A stretch of 64,000 nucleotides of DNA from JABMMZ01 sp964438995. Its GTDB lineage: Bacteria; Bacteroidota; Bacteroidia; NS11-12g; UBA955. The first letter of the stretch is position 1. Every line of letters begins with the position of its first letter. This document shows, one piece after another, positions 53,675 through 62,578 of this stretch. The stretch is from assembly GCA_964438995.1 (NCBI GenBank), contig CAYTMQ010000001.1, positions 434,001 to 498,000 on the forward strand, given 5' to 3'. A program made the position numbers and the translations under genes. The notes below the pieces were generated by a model. It made no database searches, was not told the DNA's origin, and saw only the letters and a list, made by a program, of their open reading frames with translations.

Positions 53675-54508
53675 ATGTTTACCATTCTAATACCTACATG
53701 GAACAATTTGCCGTACTTAAAAGTATGTGTAGACAGCATCATTAAAAACTCTACTTTCAAACATCAAATCATCATTCACATCAACGAAGGCAATGATGGC
53801 ACAAAGGAATGGGTAGTAGAACAAGGTTTGTCATACACCTTAAGCGATCACAATGTAGGTATTTGTAAAGCGTTGAATCAAGCATCTAGATTGGCCACCA
53901 CAAAATACATTTGTTATTTTAACGATGACATGTATGCTTTGCCTGGTTGGGATTACCATTTGGTTAAAGAAATAGAAAACATCGGGCATAAAAATTTCTT
54001 TTTATCATCTACGATGATAGAGCCCAGAATAGGTAAGGATAAAAACATACTTCAGGGTCACGACTTTGGTGATTTGAACACATTCAAAGAAAAGGAGTTG
54101 ATGCAATCGTATAAGGATTTGGTAATGCCTGATTGGAGTGGAGCGAGTTGGCCTCCAAATGTAGTGCCAATAGAACTATGGGATAAGGTTGGTGGTTACA
54201 GCGATGAGTTTAGTCCGGGTATGTACAGTGACCCAGATTTTACAATGAAATTATGGGATGTAGGAGTAAGATATTTCAAAGGAGTAGGAGAGAGTAAGGT
54301 CTATCATTTTATGAGCAAATCGACTGGTAAGATAGTTAGAAATGATGGCAGGAAAACCTTTATGAAAAAATGGAAAATCACACCTGGATATTTCTATAGG
54401 AACATGCTAAAAATGGGAGAACCATGGAAAGGTGAATTGAAAGAGCCATTTAAAGGGTTGTCGTTTCTGTTGTCTAAAATGAAGGTGATTTATAAATCAA
54501 TATTTTAG
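53675..54508 (+). CDS. Glycosyltransferase family 2 protein
   Basis: A 277-residue protein with the GT2 N-terminus 'MFTILIPTWNNLPYLKVCVD', a nucleotide-sugar 'GTKEWVVEQG' region and the acidic metal site 'YFNDDMYALPGWDYH' (NDD in place of DxD). A later 'GGYSDEFSPGMYSDPDFTMK' is the acceptor/ED loop of GT2 enzymes. It lacks membrane spans. It is a stand-alone gene after the export operon. Sugar and acceptor unknown. Confidence 0.9.
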   Translation: MFTILIPTWNNLPYLKVCVDSIIKNSTFKHQIIIHINEGNDGTKEWVVEQGLSYTLSDHNVGICKALNQASRLATTKYICYFNDDMYALPGWDYHLVKEIENIGHKNFFLSSTMIEPRIGKDKNILQGHDFGDLNTFKEKELMQSYKDLVMPDWSGASWPPNVVPIELWDKVGGYSDEFSPGMYSDPDFTMKLWDVGVRYFKGVGESKVYHFMSKSTGKIVRNDGRKTFMKKWKITPGYFYRNMLKMGEPWKGELKEPFKGLSFLLSKMKVIYKSIF

Positions 54509-54725
54509 GTTGATGGTTTGGCGCAGATGCATACAATTTCAATTAAAATAACCTTCTTCACTGACAAAACGTGTCTGCCTTAGATGTTAGGCTACCGAAT
54601 TGAAATATTAAAAAGTCCCGCGTCGCTGACTACGGGCTACATTATGTGGAAATGAATGATTTCGCTTTACCTCCAGTGTATAAAAGTTAGTGCGGCGCAG
54701 CCACATTCTGTCTCAATAACAAATA

Positions 54726-54825
54726 ACTCTGCATCAAAGTCTCGAGGACTCGACTTGATACAGAGCGAGCCAATTACTCTGCATCAAAGTCTCGGGGACT
54801 CAACTCTATACAGAGTAGACCAATT
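54726..54825 (+). repeat. Two 50 bp tandem repeats in an intergenic region
   Basis: Copy 1 (54726-54775) and copy 2 (54776-54825) share the frame ACTCTGCATCAAAGTCTCG, GGACTC and ATACAGAG, with CCAATT closing each unit. Each unit contains an imperfect inverted repeat (CTCTGCATCAAAGTC with GACTTGATACAGAG in copy 1). The promoter downstream has a related stretch (AACTTTGCATCAAA near 54862). The whole 54509-54885 gap holds no gene. A separate GC-rich stretch lies near 54618 (CCCGCGTCGCTGACTACGGG). Confidence 0.7.
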
Positions 54826-54837
54826 ACATTTCCCCTC

Positions 54838-54868
54838 TTTGACTTGTAACAAATTAGATTTAACTTTG
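54838..54868 (+). promoter_or_regulatory. Promoter TTTG-N19-TAACTTTG
   Basis: TTTG at 54838-54841, 19 bp spacer, TAACTTTG at 54861-54868; a full match to the Bacteroidota promoter consensus, 17 bp before the ATG of the dehydrogenase gene. Confidence 0.7.
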
Positions 54869-54885
54869 CATCAAATTAGCATACA

Positions 54886-55851
54886 ATGTCAGAAAAAATT
54901 TTAGTAATAGGTGCTTGCGGTCAGTTAGGTACCGAATTGGTTGAATCGCTTAGAAATATTTATGGAGAAGCCAATGTTGTGGCATCTGATGTGAAGAAAA
55001 GTGATAACCCTGTTTTTCAAAATGGTCCGTTCGAAAATTTAGATATTCTAGATAAAGCAAATTTTACTCAAATATTAGAAAAATATAGACCTTCTCAAGT
55101 CTATCATTTAGCAGCATTGTTAAGCGCTACTGCCGAAGCCAAACCAAAATTGGGTTGGACTTTGAATATGGACGGACTGTTCAATGTTTTAGATGCAGCT
55201 GTAGATTTTAAAATTGGAAAAGTATATTGGCCAAGCTCTATCGCAGTTTTTGGTCCGCATACCCCTGTAAATGATACACCACAAGACTGCGTTATGGATC
55301 CTAATACCATTTATGGTATCTCAAAATTGGCTGGCGAAAGATATTGCGAATACTATTTTCAAAAACGCGGTGTAGATGTTAGAAGCTTAAGATACCCCGG
55401 TTTAATTGGTCACAAAAGTGATCCAGGTGGTGGAACTACAGATTACGCTGTAAGCATTTATCACGATGCTTTAACGACAGGCAAACACAATTGTTTCTTA
55501 GGCGACCATACCATGCTGCCAATGTTGTATATGCCAGATGCCCTTAAAGCAACTTTGGATATTATGCATGCTCCAGCTGAACAAATTAAAATCAGAAGCA
55601 GTTACAACTTAGCAGGGATGAGTTTTAATCCAGCTCAAATTACTGAGTCAATTAAAAAGTACATTCCAGATTTTACCACAGAATACAATCCAGACCACAG
55701 ACAAGCCATTGCTGATAGCTGGCCAAACAGCATCGACGATTCTGAAGCAAGAAAAGATTGGGGATGGAAACCTGCATACGATTTAGATGCGATGACAAAA
55801 GATATGTTGGTGAATCTTGCACCTCGTTACGGTAAATCTTTAAGCATTTAA
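54886..55851 (+). CDS. tdh: SDR-type L-threonine 3-dehydrogenase
   Basis: A 321-residue Rossmann-fold protein. The nucleotide site 'VIGACGQLGTELVESL' is at the N-terminus; 'WPSSIAVFGPHTPVND' and 'NTIYGISKLAGERYC' give the Ser and Tyr-x3-Lys of the extended SDR family. The run 'DVRSLRYPGLIGHK' and 'GGGTTDYAVSIYH' are hallmark blocks of the SDR threonine 3-dehydrogenase (a different family from the zinc enzyme), oxidising L-threonine to 2-amino-3-ketobutyrate with NAD+. GalE-like epimerases are the alternative, less likely. The start of surE follows 2 bp later. Confidence 0.88.
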   Translation: MSEKILVIGACGQLGTELVESLRNIYGEANVVASDVKKSDNPVFQNGPFENLDILDKANFTQILEKYRPSQVYHLAALLSATAEAKPKLGWTLNMDGLFNVLDAAVDFKIGKVYWPSSIAVFGPHTPVNDTPQDCVMDPNTIYGISKLAGERYCEYYFQKRGVDVRSLRYPGLIGHKSDPGGGTTDYAVSIYHDALTTGKHNCFLGDHTMLPMLYMPDALKATLDIMHAPAEQIKIRSSYNLAGMSFNPAQITESIKKYIPDFTTEYNPDHRQAIADSWPNSIDDSEARKDWGWKPAYDLDAMTKDMLVNLAPRYGKSLSI

Positions 55852-55853
55852 AG

Positions 55854-56618
55854 GTGAGTAACAAACCATTAATTTTAATATCTAACGACGATGGCATTAC
55901 TGCTCCCGGCATAAGAGTGCTTGTGGAAGTGATGTCTGAATTAGGCGAAGTTGTTGTTGTGGCGCCAGATAAACCTCAAAGTGCAATGGGGCATGCCATT
56001 ACTGTTACCGCGCCATTGCGTTTAACTCCAAGCTACATTTTCGAAGGTATTAAAGCTTTTGAATGCAGCGGAACACCTGCAGATTGTGTAAAATTAGCAC
56101 TGGATAAAGTGTGTGATAGACGACCAGATATCATGGTGTCTGGTATCAACCACGGACCAAATTACAGCATCAATGTCATCTATTCTGGAACCATGAGCGC
56201 TGCTGTTGAAGCTGCCGTTGATGGTGTTCAAGCAATTGGTTTTTCTTTGTGCGACTATAGTCTGGACGCCGATTTTAGCCATTGCCGTCAGTATGTCAAA
56301 CAAATCGCTGAAACCATTTTGAAACATCCTCTGCCTTATGGGACATTGTTAAATGTCAACATGCCCAAAACAGATTCTATCAAAGGTGTTAGAGTTTGTA
56401 GACAAGCAAGTGCTAAGTACGCTGAGAATTTTGACGAACGCAAAGACCCATCTGGCAGAACCTATTATTGGATGACTGGTAAGTTCATCAATTTAGAAGC
56501 AGAAGACAACGATACCGATTTGTGGGCAATAGAAAATGGATATGTGAGTGTAGTGCCTACAAAATTCGATTTGACATCTAATGGTGTTATTCAACATTTA
56601 AAACAATTGATACAGTGA
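55854..56618 (+). CDS. surE: 5'-nucleotidase SurE
   Basis: A 254-residue protein from a GTG start. 'ILISNDDGITAPGIRVLVEV' holds the metal-binding DD pair and 'MVSGINHGPNYSINVIYSGT' the conserved SGIN loop; this is the survival protein SurE fold, a divalent-metal nucleotidase. It is translationally coupled to tdh (2 bp gap) and overlaps the next small membrane gene by 4 bp. Confidence 0.96.
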   Translation: MSNKPLILISNDDGITAPGIRVLVEVMSELGEVVVVAPDKPQSAMGHAITVTAPLRLTPSYIFEGIKAFECSGTPADCVKLALDKVCDRRPDIMVSGINHGPNYSINVIYSGTMSAAVEAAVDGVQAIGFSLCDYSLDADFSHCRQYVKQIAETILKHPLPYGTLLNVNMPKTDSIKGVRVCRQASAKYAENFDERKDPSGRTYYWMTGKFINLEAEDNDTDLWAIENGYVSVVPTKFDLTSNGVIQHLKQLIQ

Positions 56619-56902
56619 ACAAACGCAAAGAACTATTGATTGGCATCGGGTCTGGCATCATGCTGACATTTATTATTTCCGTAATTGTATTTTTAAAAAG
56701 TAACCCTGGTTTTTCGTTTGGAGATTACTTTGACATTTTTGCTAATGGAAAAGTGTTGTCTCCAATTCTAAGCGTCGCTTTAGTAGGGAATTTGGGCTTG
56801 TTTTTTTTGTTTCTGAAATTGGATAAAGACAACATGAGCAGAGGTGTTTTAATGGCTACCATGCTAATTGGTTTGATCATCTTTATCATGAGAATTATTT
56901 AA
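56615..56902 (+). CDS. Small membrane protein downstream of surE
   Basis: A 95-residue protein from a GTG that overlaps the surE stop (GTGA). Three hydrophobic segments (~8-27, ~48-66, ~74-93) are visible. It is conserved in similar positions in Bacteroidota as far as I recall, but has no assigned function. Confidence 0.7.
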   Translation: MNKRKELLIGIGSGIMLTFIISVIVFLKSNPGFSFGDYFDIFANGKVLSPILSVALVGNLGLFFLFLKLDKDNMSRGVLMATMLIGLIIFIMRII

Positions 56903-57022
56903 TTCAATAAAATCCTAATTCGGTTAAAACTATTTAGTTAAAATAGTTATGTCATGAATTTATGACACAATTATGAACAGAATGCTAAAGATTAGGTCTA
57001 ATATTGCCTAAATTTTTCAATT

Positions 57023-58522
57023 ATGAAAATCTTAAAAATGTGTCTGGCAAGCGCGGTGCTATTGTCGACAAACCTACAATCGTTTGCCCAGGTTGAATGG
57101 CAAGCTCCCCACAGAATAGATTATTTCGAACAAATTGATTACTCCAAAAACTTGGTGTACACTTTTAATCCAGCGAAGGAAGGAAAGATGTACATACTTA
57201 CTTTGTTTAGTCCGAAAGGCGCATTGTTAGGAGAAATTGAAGTAGAGTACAAAACCTCTCTTAAACTTAGAAGTGTTACAGAAGTAGGAACCAACACTGT
57301 CATGTACTTCATCGATGCCAATACTGGTGTTTTGTTGAGCATTGACAAAGATGGCAAACAAATAGCTAGAACTGAATTCGAGGATAAGCAAAGTTTTAGT
57401 TACGAAACTTACCTTCAGGATTGCGATGGCTCTTCTTTCTTTTTAACTAGAAATATTAAAAATGAGAAGATGGGCCATATCACAGAAAAATTCAACTTAC
57501 AATTAAAAAGTCAGTGGGATTTTACGGTTACACCAGAGAAAGGGAGAAACCAAGTGATGATGTGTACAGGCTCATCTAATGGCGTTTTCTTAATGAGTAA
57601 ATACCTTAAAAATGCCTTCGCTACTGACGGTCCGATTAGTTTGATTTTTCTTGACAAAGACGGAAAAGTTACCTCTAACACACCATTGGCAACCATTCCT
57701 CCTTCATTTGCTCCATATTTTATCAAGCCACTATCTGATGGTTCTGTTTTTATAGCAGCCGATTATGGTAAGCCAATGAGCACTGTGTATCCTTTAATAC
57801 CTATGGGTTTGAATTACATGAAAATTAAGAACGATGGAACCATTTCTGTGAATGTGTTTTTGGAAAACAAAAAGATTCAAGAAAAAATTGGTCCCAAAAA
57901 AGAAGATAATACTCCAAAGTATTTAGAGGCTCCGGGTGTAAGAGTTGTAGACATTAAAGAAGTAAATGGTGATGTTAATATTTACACCGAAAGTTATTTC
58001 TTGAAAGTGTTTGAAGTTACAGTGCCTGGATCAACAACTACTGTTACAACCACTTCAAATAATGCAGAATTAGTTTTAGGCGATATCTATATTTTTAAAA
58101 TGAATGATATGGAAATGGCGTCTGCTAAAAGAATTTGGAAACCTAAGAAGACATATCAAATTAAAGATTTTTTTAGAGGTACATTAGAGTATATCAGTGA
58201 TGAACTGAAAAGCATCCATGCATTTACTGTGCAAGGGTTTAAAGGCAACGATATAGTTATAAGAAACTTCAACAGAGGGTTTCAATACGTCAATGTCATC
58301 AAAGAAGGTGAAGCGTACGACAAAGTTGAAAAGCGAGTATATTTTGGAAAATCGATTGGCAACAGTTCGGGAGATAACAATTATGTGCCGATTTTAAGCG
58401 ATTACACTGGTAAGGCAGGACAGATTTACAATGAAGGCATGATGATGACAGACCAAGGTGTCTTATTGTATCAGTACAACCATGTAACCAACAACCTAGA
58501 ATTCTCTTTTATCAACATCTAA
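57023..58522 (+). CDS. Secreted propeller-like protein, unknown function
   Basis: A 499-residue protein with a signal peptide (MKILKMCLASAVLLSTNLQS). The mature part is made of regular strand pairs ('LYTFNPAKEG'-like, 'VMYFIDANTGVLLSIDKDG'), consistent with a beta-propeller. No T9SS tail is present, so it stays in the periplasm or outer-membrane side. The gene at 58536 has a similar size and layout and may be a paralogue. Possibly related to DUF6770-like Bacteroidota proteins; not certain. Confidence 0.55.
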   Translation: MKILKMCLASAVLLSTNLQSFAQVEWQAPHRIDYFEQIDYSKNLVYTFNPAKEGKMYILTLFSPKGALLGEIEVEYKTSLKLRSVTEVGTNTVMYFIDANTGVLLSIDKDGKQIARTEFEDKQSFSYETYLQDCDGSSFFLTRNIKNEKMGHITEKFNLQLKSQWDFTVTPEKGRNQVMMCTGSSNGVFLMSKYLKNAFATDGPISLIFLDKDGKVTSNTPLATIPPSFAPYFIKPLSDGSVFIAADYGKPMSTVYPLIPMGLNYMKIKNDGTISVNVFLENKKIQEKIGPKKEDNTPKYLEAPGVRVVDIKEVNGDVNIYTESYFLKVFEVTVPGSTTTVTTTSNNAELVLGDIYIFKMNDMEMASAKRIWKPKKTYQIKDFFRGTLEYISDELKSIHAFTVQGFKGNDIVIRNFNRGFQYVNVIKEGEAYDKVEKRVYFGKSIGNSSGDNNYVPILSDYTGKAGQIYNEGMMMTDQGVLLYQYNHVTNNLEFSFINI

Positions 58523-58535
58523 ACCATCTAAAATC

Positions 58536-60182
58536 ATGAAACAATTTATTTTAAGTACAATAGTTTTTTCAAGCACTGCCTTGTTTGTTCAAAATCAGCA
58601 AGTGCTTTCCCACATCAATACAAACGATGTTAAAGGGGTATATAAAGTTGGCAATAAAGCCATCACAATTTCATTCAGTGAATACAGAGAATACGACGAC
58701 AAAAATGTGTTTGTTGTAAACATCTTAGGCGACCCAAAAGCTGGTAGACAAGAGTTAGCGGTTAGTGAAGGTACTTATTTGTTGGATGTAGCCTCTAATG
58801 CTAAAACATCCGTTGCAATATTTTCTAACACTTCAGAGGAAACAATTGAATTGGTAGCATTTGATGAAAACGCTAAAATCTCTTCAAGAAACTCTTACAA
58901 AGGAGATGTGAATGATTTAGAAAGCTATTCTGGCATTGAAAAGTGGGTGTATTCAGATAAGAATATTCTTTACCTCATCAGACGTTATAGCTTGTACGAA
59001 AAGTTAAATCCTAAAACCACTAAATTGGTCAACCAAGGTTACCAATTACTCAGCTTAGATGCCCAAGCAAAAGTATTGGGTGTTTATTCTGAAGATGGTA
59101 TCAACAAGCCATTTTCAGAGGTAAAAACCATGGTGCCTAATGACGAAGGTTGTGTGCTGTTTGTGTCTCAGAATGAAAGCAAGAAGAAAACCTTTGGTGC
59201 TAGACTAGAAGTGTTTAACACCGCGGCAGCATTAACAGGTACTTATGCTTTGTCTGGTGTTGATTTTACCTATTATCCTACAGATATCATTTATAAAAAT
59301 GGAGAAATTGTTGCTGCAGGTATGTACTTCAAAGGATTATGGCACAATGCTAAGACATCAGAAGGTTTGTTTTTCTTAAAAATCAATTCTAAAGGTGAAA
59401 AATTGGCATCTAATAATTTGGCTTGGGCTGATATCAAAGCAAAATTGACCAAGTCTGACAAATCAGATTTTATGTTCAATGGAAAAACCGACTTTTTAGT
59501 AGAGGCTATTGAAGTGACACCTGATGGATTTATCATTCTAGGTGAAAGTTACGCCAAATCATCTGGTGTTTCAACAGCAGAATTTTTGTTGGATACCGAA
59601 GATAATAGTGATTCAAGAATGTTAACCATATATGATTTCATTTCTATTGAAACAGATAAAAGCGGCATCATTACCTCTGTTAAAACTCTAAGCAAAGAGA
59701 AGAGCAATATTAGAATTTATGGAGGTGTTGCAATGATGCGAAATGTTGAATTGTCTTTCTTGTTAAAGAAGTACAATAAATTCCCATTCCAAGATTACAA
59801 AAACGGAGAAATACATTACATCAGTTATAAAAACAACGAAGGTTTCTATTCTATTATGGATGCGAAAACTGGTGTTGTAAAATCATCTACCCCTGTTAAA
59901 TTGACTCCAGAAATTGAAGAAGAAGTGGATGTAGATGCTCAAGCAATGATTGATAAAAGTGGAACATTAACCAAATTGGATAAATTCAGCAAGAAAATGG
60001 ATAACTTCGACAAGAAATTAGACAATGCTGGTAATAAGTTGGATTATGCAATGACAAAAACCGACGCTGAGTTTTATCCTGGTCAAGTAGAAAAATCAGG
60101 CATCATCATGATGGAAAATGGCAGTTCTGTTTACTACATTTTACATCCTGAAACGTCTAGTATTTACTATTTGATTTATTAA
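58536..60182 (+). CDS. Secreted propeller-like protein, possible paralogue of the upstream gene
   Basis: A 548-residue protein with a signal peptide (MKQFILSTIVFSSTALFVQN). It has propeller-type strand repeats ('EYREYDDKNVFVVNILGDP', 'GVDFTYYPTDIIYKNGEIV'). A coiled-coil-like stretch near the C-terminus ('KLDKFSKKMDNFDKKLDNAG') is an unusual addition not seen in the first gene. The stop overlaps the convergent pyrD by 4 bp. Function unknown. Confidence 0.55.
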   Translation: MKQFILSTIVFSSTALFVQNQQVLSHINTNDVKGVYKVGNKAITISFSEYREYDDKNVFVVNILGDPKAGRQELAVSEGTYLLDVASNAKTSVAIFSNTSEETIELVAFDENAKISSRNSYKGDVNDLESYSGIEKWVYSDKNILYLIRRYSLYEKLNPKTTKLVNQGYQLLSLDAQAKVLGVYSEDGINKPFSEVKTMVPNDEGCVLFVSQNESKKKTFGARLEVFNTAAALTGTYALSGVDFTYYPTDIIYKNGEIVAAGMYFKGLWHNAKTSEGLFFLKINSKGEKLASNNLAWADIKAKLTKSDKSDFMFNGKTDFLVEAIEVTPDGFIILGESYAKSSGVSTAEFLLDTEDNSDSRMLTIYDFISIETDKSGIITSVKTLSKEKSNIRIYGGVAMMRNVELSFLLKKYNKFPFQDYKNGEIHYISYKNNEGFYSIMDAKTGVVKSSTPVKLTPEIEEEVDVDAQAMIDKSGTLTKLDKFSKKMDNFDKKLDNAGNKLDYAMTKTDAEFYPGQVEKSGIIMMENGSSVYYILHPETSSIYYLIY

Positions 60183-61204
60183 TTAGAAGCAATCGATTGC
60201 ACTAAAGCTGGTCCTTCGTAAATAAACCCAGAATATACCTGCACCAATCCTGCACCATTGTTCAGTTTGTTTGTAGCATCAGCTTTAGTGTGTATACCAC
60301 CAACTCCGATGATTGGAATTTTACCTTGAAACTTTGAGTTAAGGTAAGACAACACTTCATCGGATTTTTCTTTTACAGGCTTTCCACTTAAGCCACCAGC
60401 ACCAATTGATTCAACCACTGCCGCATCGGTTTTTAAGCCCTCTCTGCTAATGGTTGTATTGGTTGCTACCAATCCATCAATGCCTGTTTCTAATGTCAAT
60501 GCGACGATATCATCCAATTGTTCGTGGTTGAGATCTGGTGCAATTTTTAATAATATTGGCAGTTGTTTCTGACCAGCTTTAACAAATTCTGCTCTTATAC
60601 CCGTCAATGCATTTAGGATTTCGGTCAATGGTCCGCGGTCTTGTAAAGCGCGCAAACCTGGTGTATTCGGACTGCTTACATTGACTGTAAAGTAGTCGAC
60701 ATAAGGGTATAACTTTTCAAAACAGATGATGTAGTCTTTAACAGCGTCTTCATTAGCTGTTACTTTGTTTTTGCCAATATTACCACCAACAATTAGGTTG
60801 TTTGGTCGATTTTTTAAACGCTTAGCAATTTCATCAACCCCATCATTGTTAAAACCCATACGGTTGATGATGGCTTCGTCTTTTACAAGTCTGAACAATC
60901 TCGGTTTGTCGTTACCTGGTTGAGGTTTAGGCGTAACAGTGCCAATTTCTACGTGACCAAAACCCAATGCTTTCATCACTTCTAGGTATTTGGCATTTTT
61001 GTCGAATCCTGCAGCTAGACCAACTCTGTTAGGGAATTGAATGCCTACGAAATTGACACTTTGAGGGTTTTTAGCCTTATAAATGGATTTGAAAATAGAA
61101 CCAATTATGGGTGTTTTAACGACAATATGTAATACGTTTAATGTAAAATGATGAGCTTGCTCAGCTGACATCAAAAACAGTATAGAACGGATGATTTTGA
61201 ACAT
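60179..61204 (-). CDS. pyrD: Quinone-dependent dihydroorotate dehydrogenase (class 2)
   Basis: A 341-residue protein. The N-terminal amphipathic/membrane helices (1-45) mark class 2. 'VGLAAGFDKNAKYLEVMKAL' and 'FTVNVSSPNTPGLRALQDRG' carry the FMN and Ser active-site residues; 'IPIIGVGGIHTKADATNKLN' closes the barrel. It oxidises dihydroorotate to orotate in pyrimidine synthesis, passing electrons to quinone. It is divergent from the ccm operon, 123 bp apart. Confidence 0.97.
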   Translation of the reverse strand: MFKIIRSILFLMSAEQAHHFTLNVLHIVVKTPIIGSIFKSIYKAKNPQSVNFVGIQFPNRVGLAAGFDKNAKYLEVMKALGFGHVEIGTVTPKPQPGNDKPRLFRLVKDEAIINRMGFNNDGVDEIAKRLKNRPNNLIVGGNIGKNKVTANEDAVKDYIICFEKLYPYVDYFTVNVSSPNTPGLRALQDRGPLTEILNALTGIRAEFVKAGQKQLPILLKIAPDLNHEQLDDIVALTLETGIDGLVATNTTISREGLKTDAAVVESIGAGGLSGKPVKEKSDEVLSYLNSKFQGKIPIIGVGGIHTKADATNKLNNGAGLVQVYSGFIYEGPALVQSIASN

Positions 61205-61327
61205 GTTAAAAGTTGCGGATTTAATTTTGCAAAGGTCATACCATCATATCTAATATTTATCAGCATTTTGTATAAAATTATACACTTATTCAGTAAAATA
61301 TAACTAATTTCGCACTTTATTACTGCC

Positions 61328-62032
61328 ATGGTAAAAATCGCTAACCTCTGGTATAAAATTTTAGCAATAGGACTTGTTGGGTATACTGTCGTATATGGTA
61401 TGCTTATTGATTTGCCTACCGATGTAGGGATATTAGACGAAACCATCAGAAATTTATTTTACCACGTGCCTATGTGGTTTGGTATGATGTTGATTTTGGC
61501 AGCTGCATGGGTGAATAGCATCTTGTATTTGACCTCTCCAACAGAAAAACGCAATGTTTATGCAAGCGAATTAACCAACGTTGGCATCCTTATGGGTTTT
61601 TGTGGATTGTTTACTGGTATGTTCTGGGGTTACAATACTTGGGGATCGCCTTGGACAAGAGACCCAAAATTGTTGGGTGTTGCTGCGGGTATGACCATGT
61701 ATCTTGGCTATTGGTTGATGGGTAAATCTATTAATGACCAAGAGAGAAAAGCGCGCTTACTTGCCGTGTACAACGTATTTATTTTCCCTTTATTCATCGC
61801 TTTGATTTACGTGATGCCTAAATTGGCTGATTTTAGTATTCACCCTGGAAGTGGCGAATCGGTGAATTTCAAGTCGTATAACAAAACAAATAACATGGAA
61901 TATGTGTTCTATCCAGCAGTAATTGGATGGACATTGCTATTTGTGTGGATAGCTGAATTAAGAAGTCGAATCAACTTATTATCTAATAGAAAGAAAAATG
62001 AAGAAAGTTTCTCTAAGCATATTATTTCTTAG
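61328..62032 (+). CDS. ccmC: Heme exporter CcmC-like, cytochrome c biogenesis
   Basis: A 234-residue integral protein with about six membrane helices. The heme-handling WWD-type loop 'WGYNTWGSPWTRDPKLLG' sits between helices, and two periplasmic His candidates are in 'NLFYHVPMWF' and 'DFSIHPGSGESV'. It belongs to the CcmC/CcsA family that presents heme to CcmE. It overlaps the small CcmD-like gene by 35 bp. A candidate promoter was not obvious. Confidence 0.92.
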   Translation: MVKIANLWYKILAIGLVGYTVVYGMLIDLPTDVGILDETIRNLFYHVPMWFGMMLILAAAWVNSILYLTSPTEKRNVYASELTNVGILMGFCGLFTGMFWGYNTWGSPWTRDPKLLGVAAGMTMYLGYWLMGKSINDQERKARLLAVYNVFIFPLFIALIYVMPKLADFSIHPGSGESVNFKSYNKTNNMEYVFYPAVIGWTLLFVWIAELRSRINLLSNRKKNEESFSKHIIS

Positions 62033-62192
62033 TATATTATTCAATGCCTCAGCGCAAGAAAATGAATCACTTTTCAGAAGTTCTGGAAAGATTTACGTGG
62101 TTGTTGGTATTCTAGCCATCATTTTCGCCTTGATCATCATCTATCTTATAAGATTGGATATGAAGATTAAAAAAATGGAGGATAAAAACTAA
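61998..62192 (+). CDS. ccmD: CcmD-like small membrane protein
   Basis: A 64-residue protein with a signal-like N-terminus and one strong membrane helix (residues ~33-52), ending in the basic tail 'RLDMKIKKMEDKN'. Size, topology and position between ccmC and ccmE match CcmD of Bacteroidota. CcmD helps release holo-CcmE from CcmC. Confidence 0.8.
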   Translation: MKKVSLSILFLSILFNASAQENESLFRSSGKIYVVVGILAIIFALIIIYLIRLDMKIKKMEDKN

Positions 62193-62575
62193 TGAAACCA
62201 GTACATATTGTCATTCTTGTTGTTATCTCAGTTGGTCTAGCCATAGGCATCAGTTTTTATGGTGACACCAGCAAATACGTTTGTTTTGCTGAAGCAGATG
62301 AAATTGCAAAAGATAAACCAGATATGAAATTGCATGTGGTGACAACTTTGAGTAAAGAAAAACCTCAAATTTACGACCCGCAAACCGACCCTAACTATTT
62401 TGAATTCTATGCCAGCGACACTACAGGCATGGAGAAAAGAGTGATATACAGAAATGCAAAGCCAACCGATTTAGACAAGACGGATAAAGTTGTCTTGATA
62501 GGATACAGTAGAGGCGATCATTTTGAAGCAAAAGATATTCTTAAAAAATGTCCTAGTAAATACGAAAAAAAATAA
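62192..62575 (+). CDS. ccmE: CcmE-like heme chaperone with CxxxY motif
   Basis: A 127-residue protein with a single N-terminal membrane anchor and an OB-fold beta-barrel ('FEFYASDTTGMEKRVIYRN', 'DKVVLIGYSRGDHFEAKDIL'). In standard CcmE the heme is bound covalently by His in HxxxY; here the equivalent reads 'KKCPSKY' with Cys120 and Tyr124, a CxxxY site. That variant is known from Desulfovibrio-type and archaeal CcmE. Its ATG overlaps the ccmD stop. Confidence 0.85.
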   Translation: MKPVHIVILVVISVGLAIGISFYGDTSKYVCFAEADEIAKDKPDMKLHVVTTLSKEKPQIYDPQTDPNYFEFYASDTTGMEKRVIYRNAKPTDLDKTDKVVLIGYSRGDHFEAKDILKKCPSKYEKK

Positions 62576-62578
62576 TTC

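Noticed and set aside
54726..54825. CRISPR-like tandem array
   Set aside because: Only two adjacent 50 bp units with no spacers and no cas genes nearby, so not a CRISPR array.
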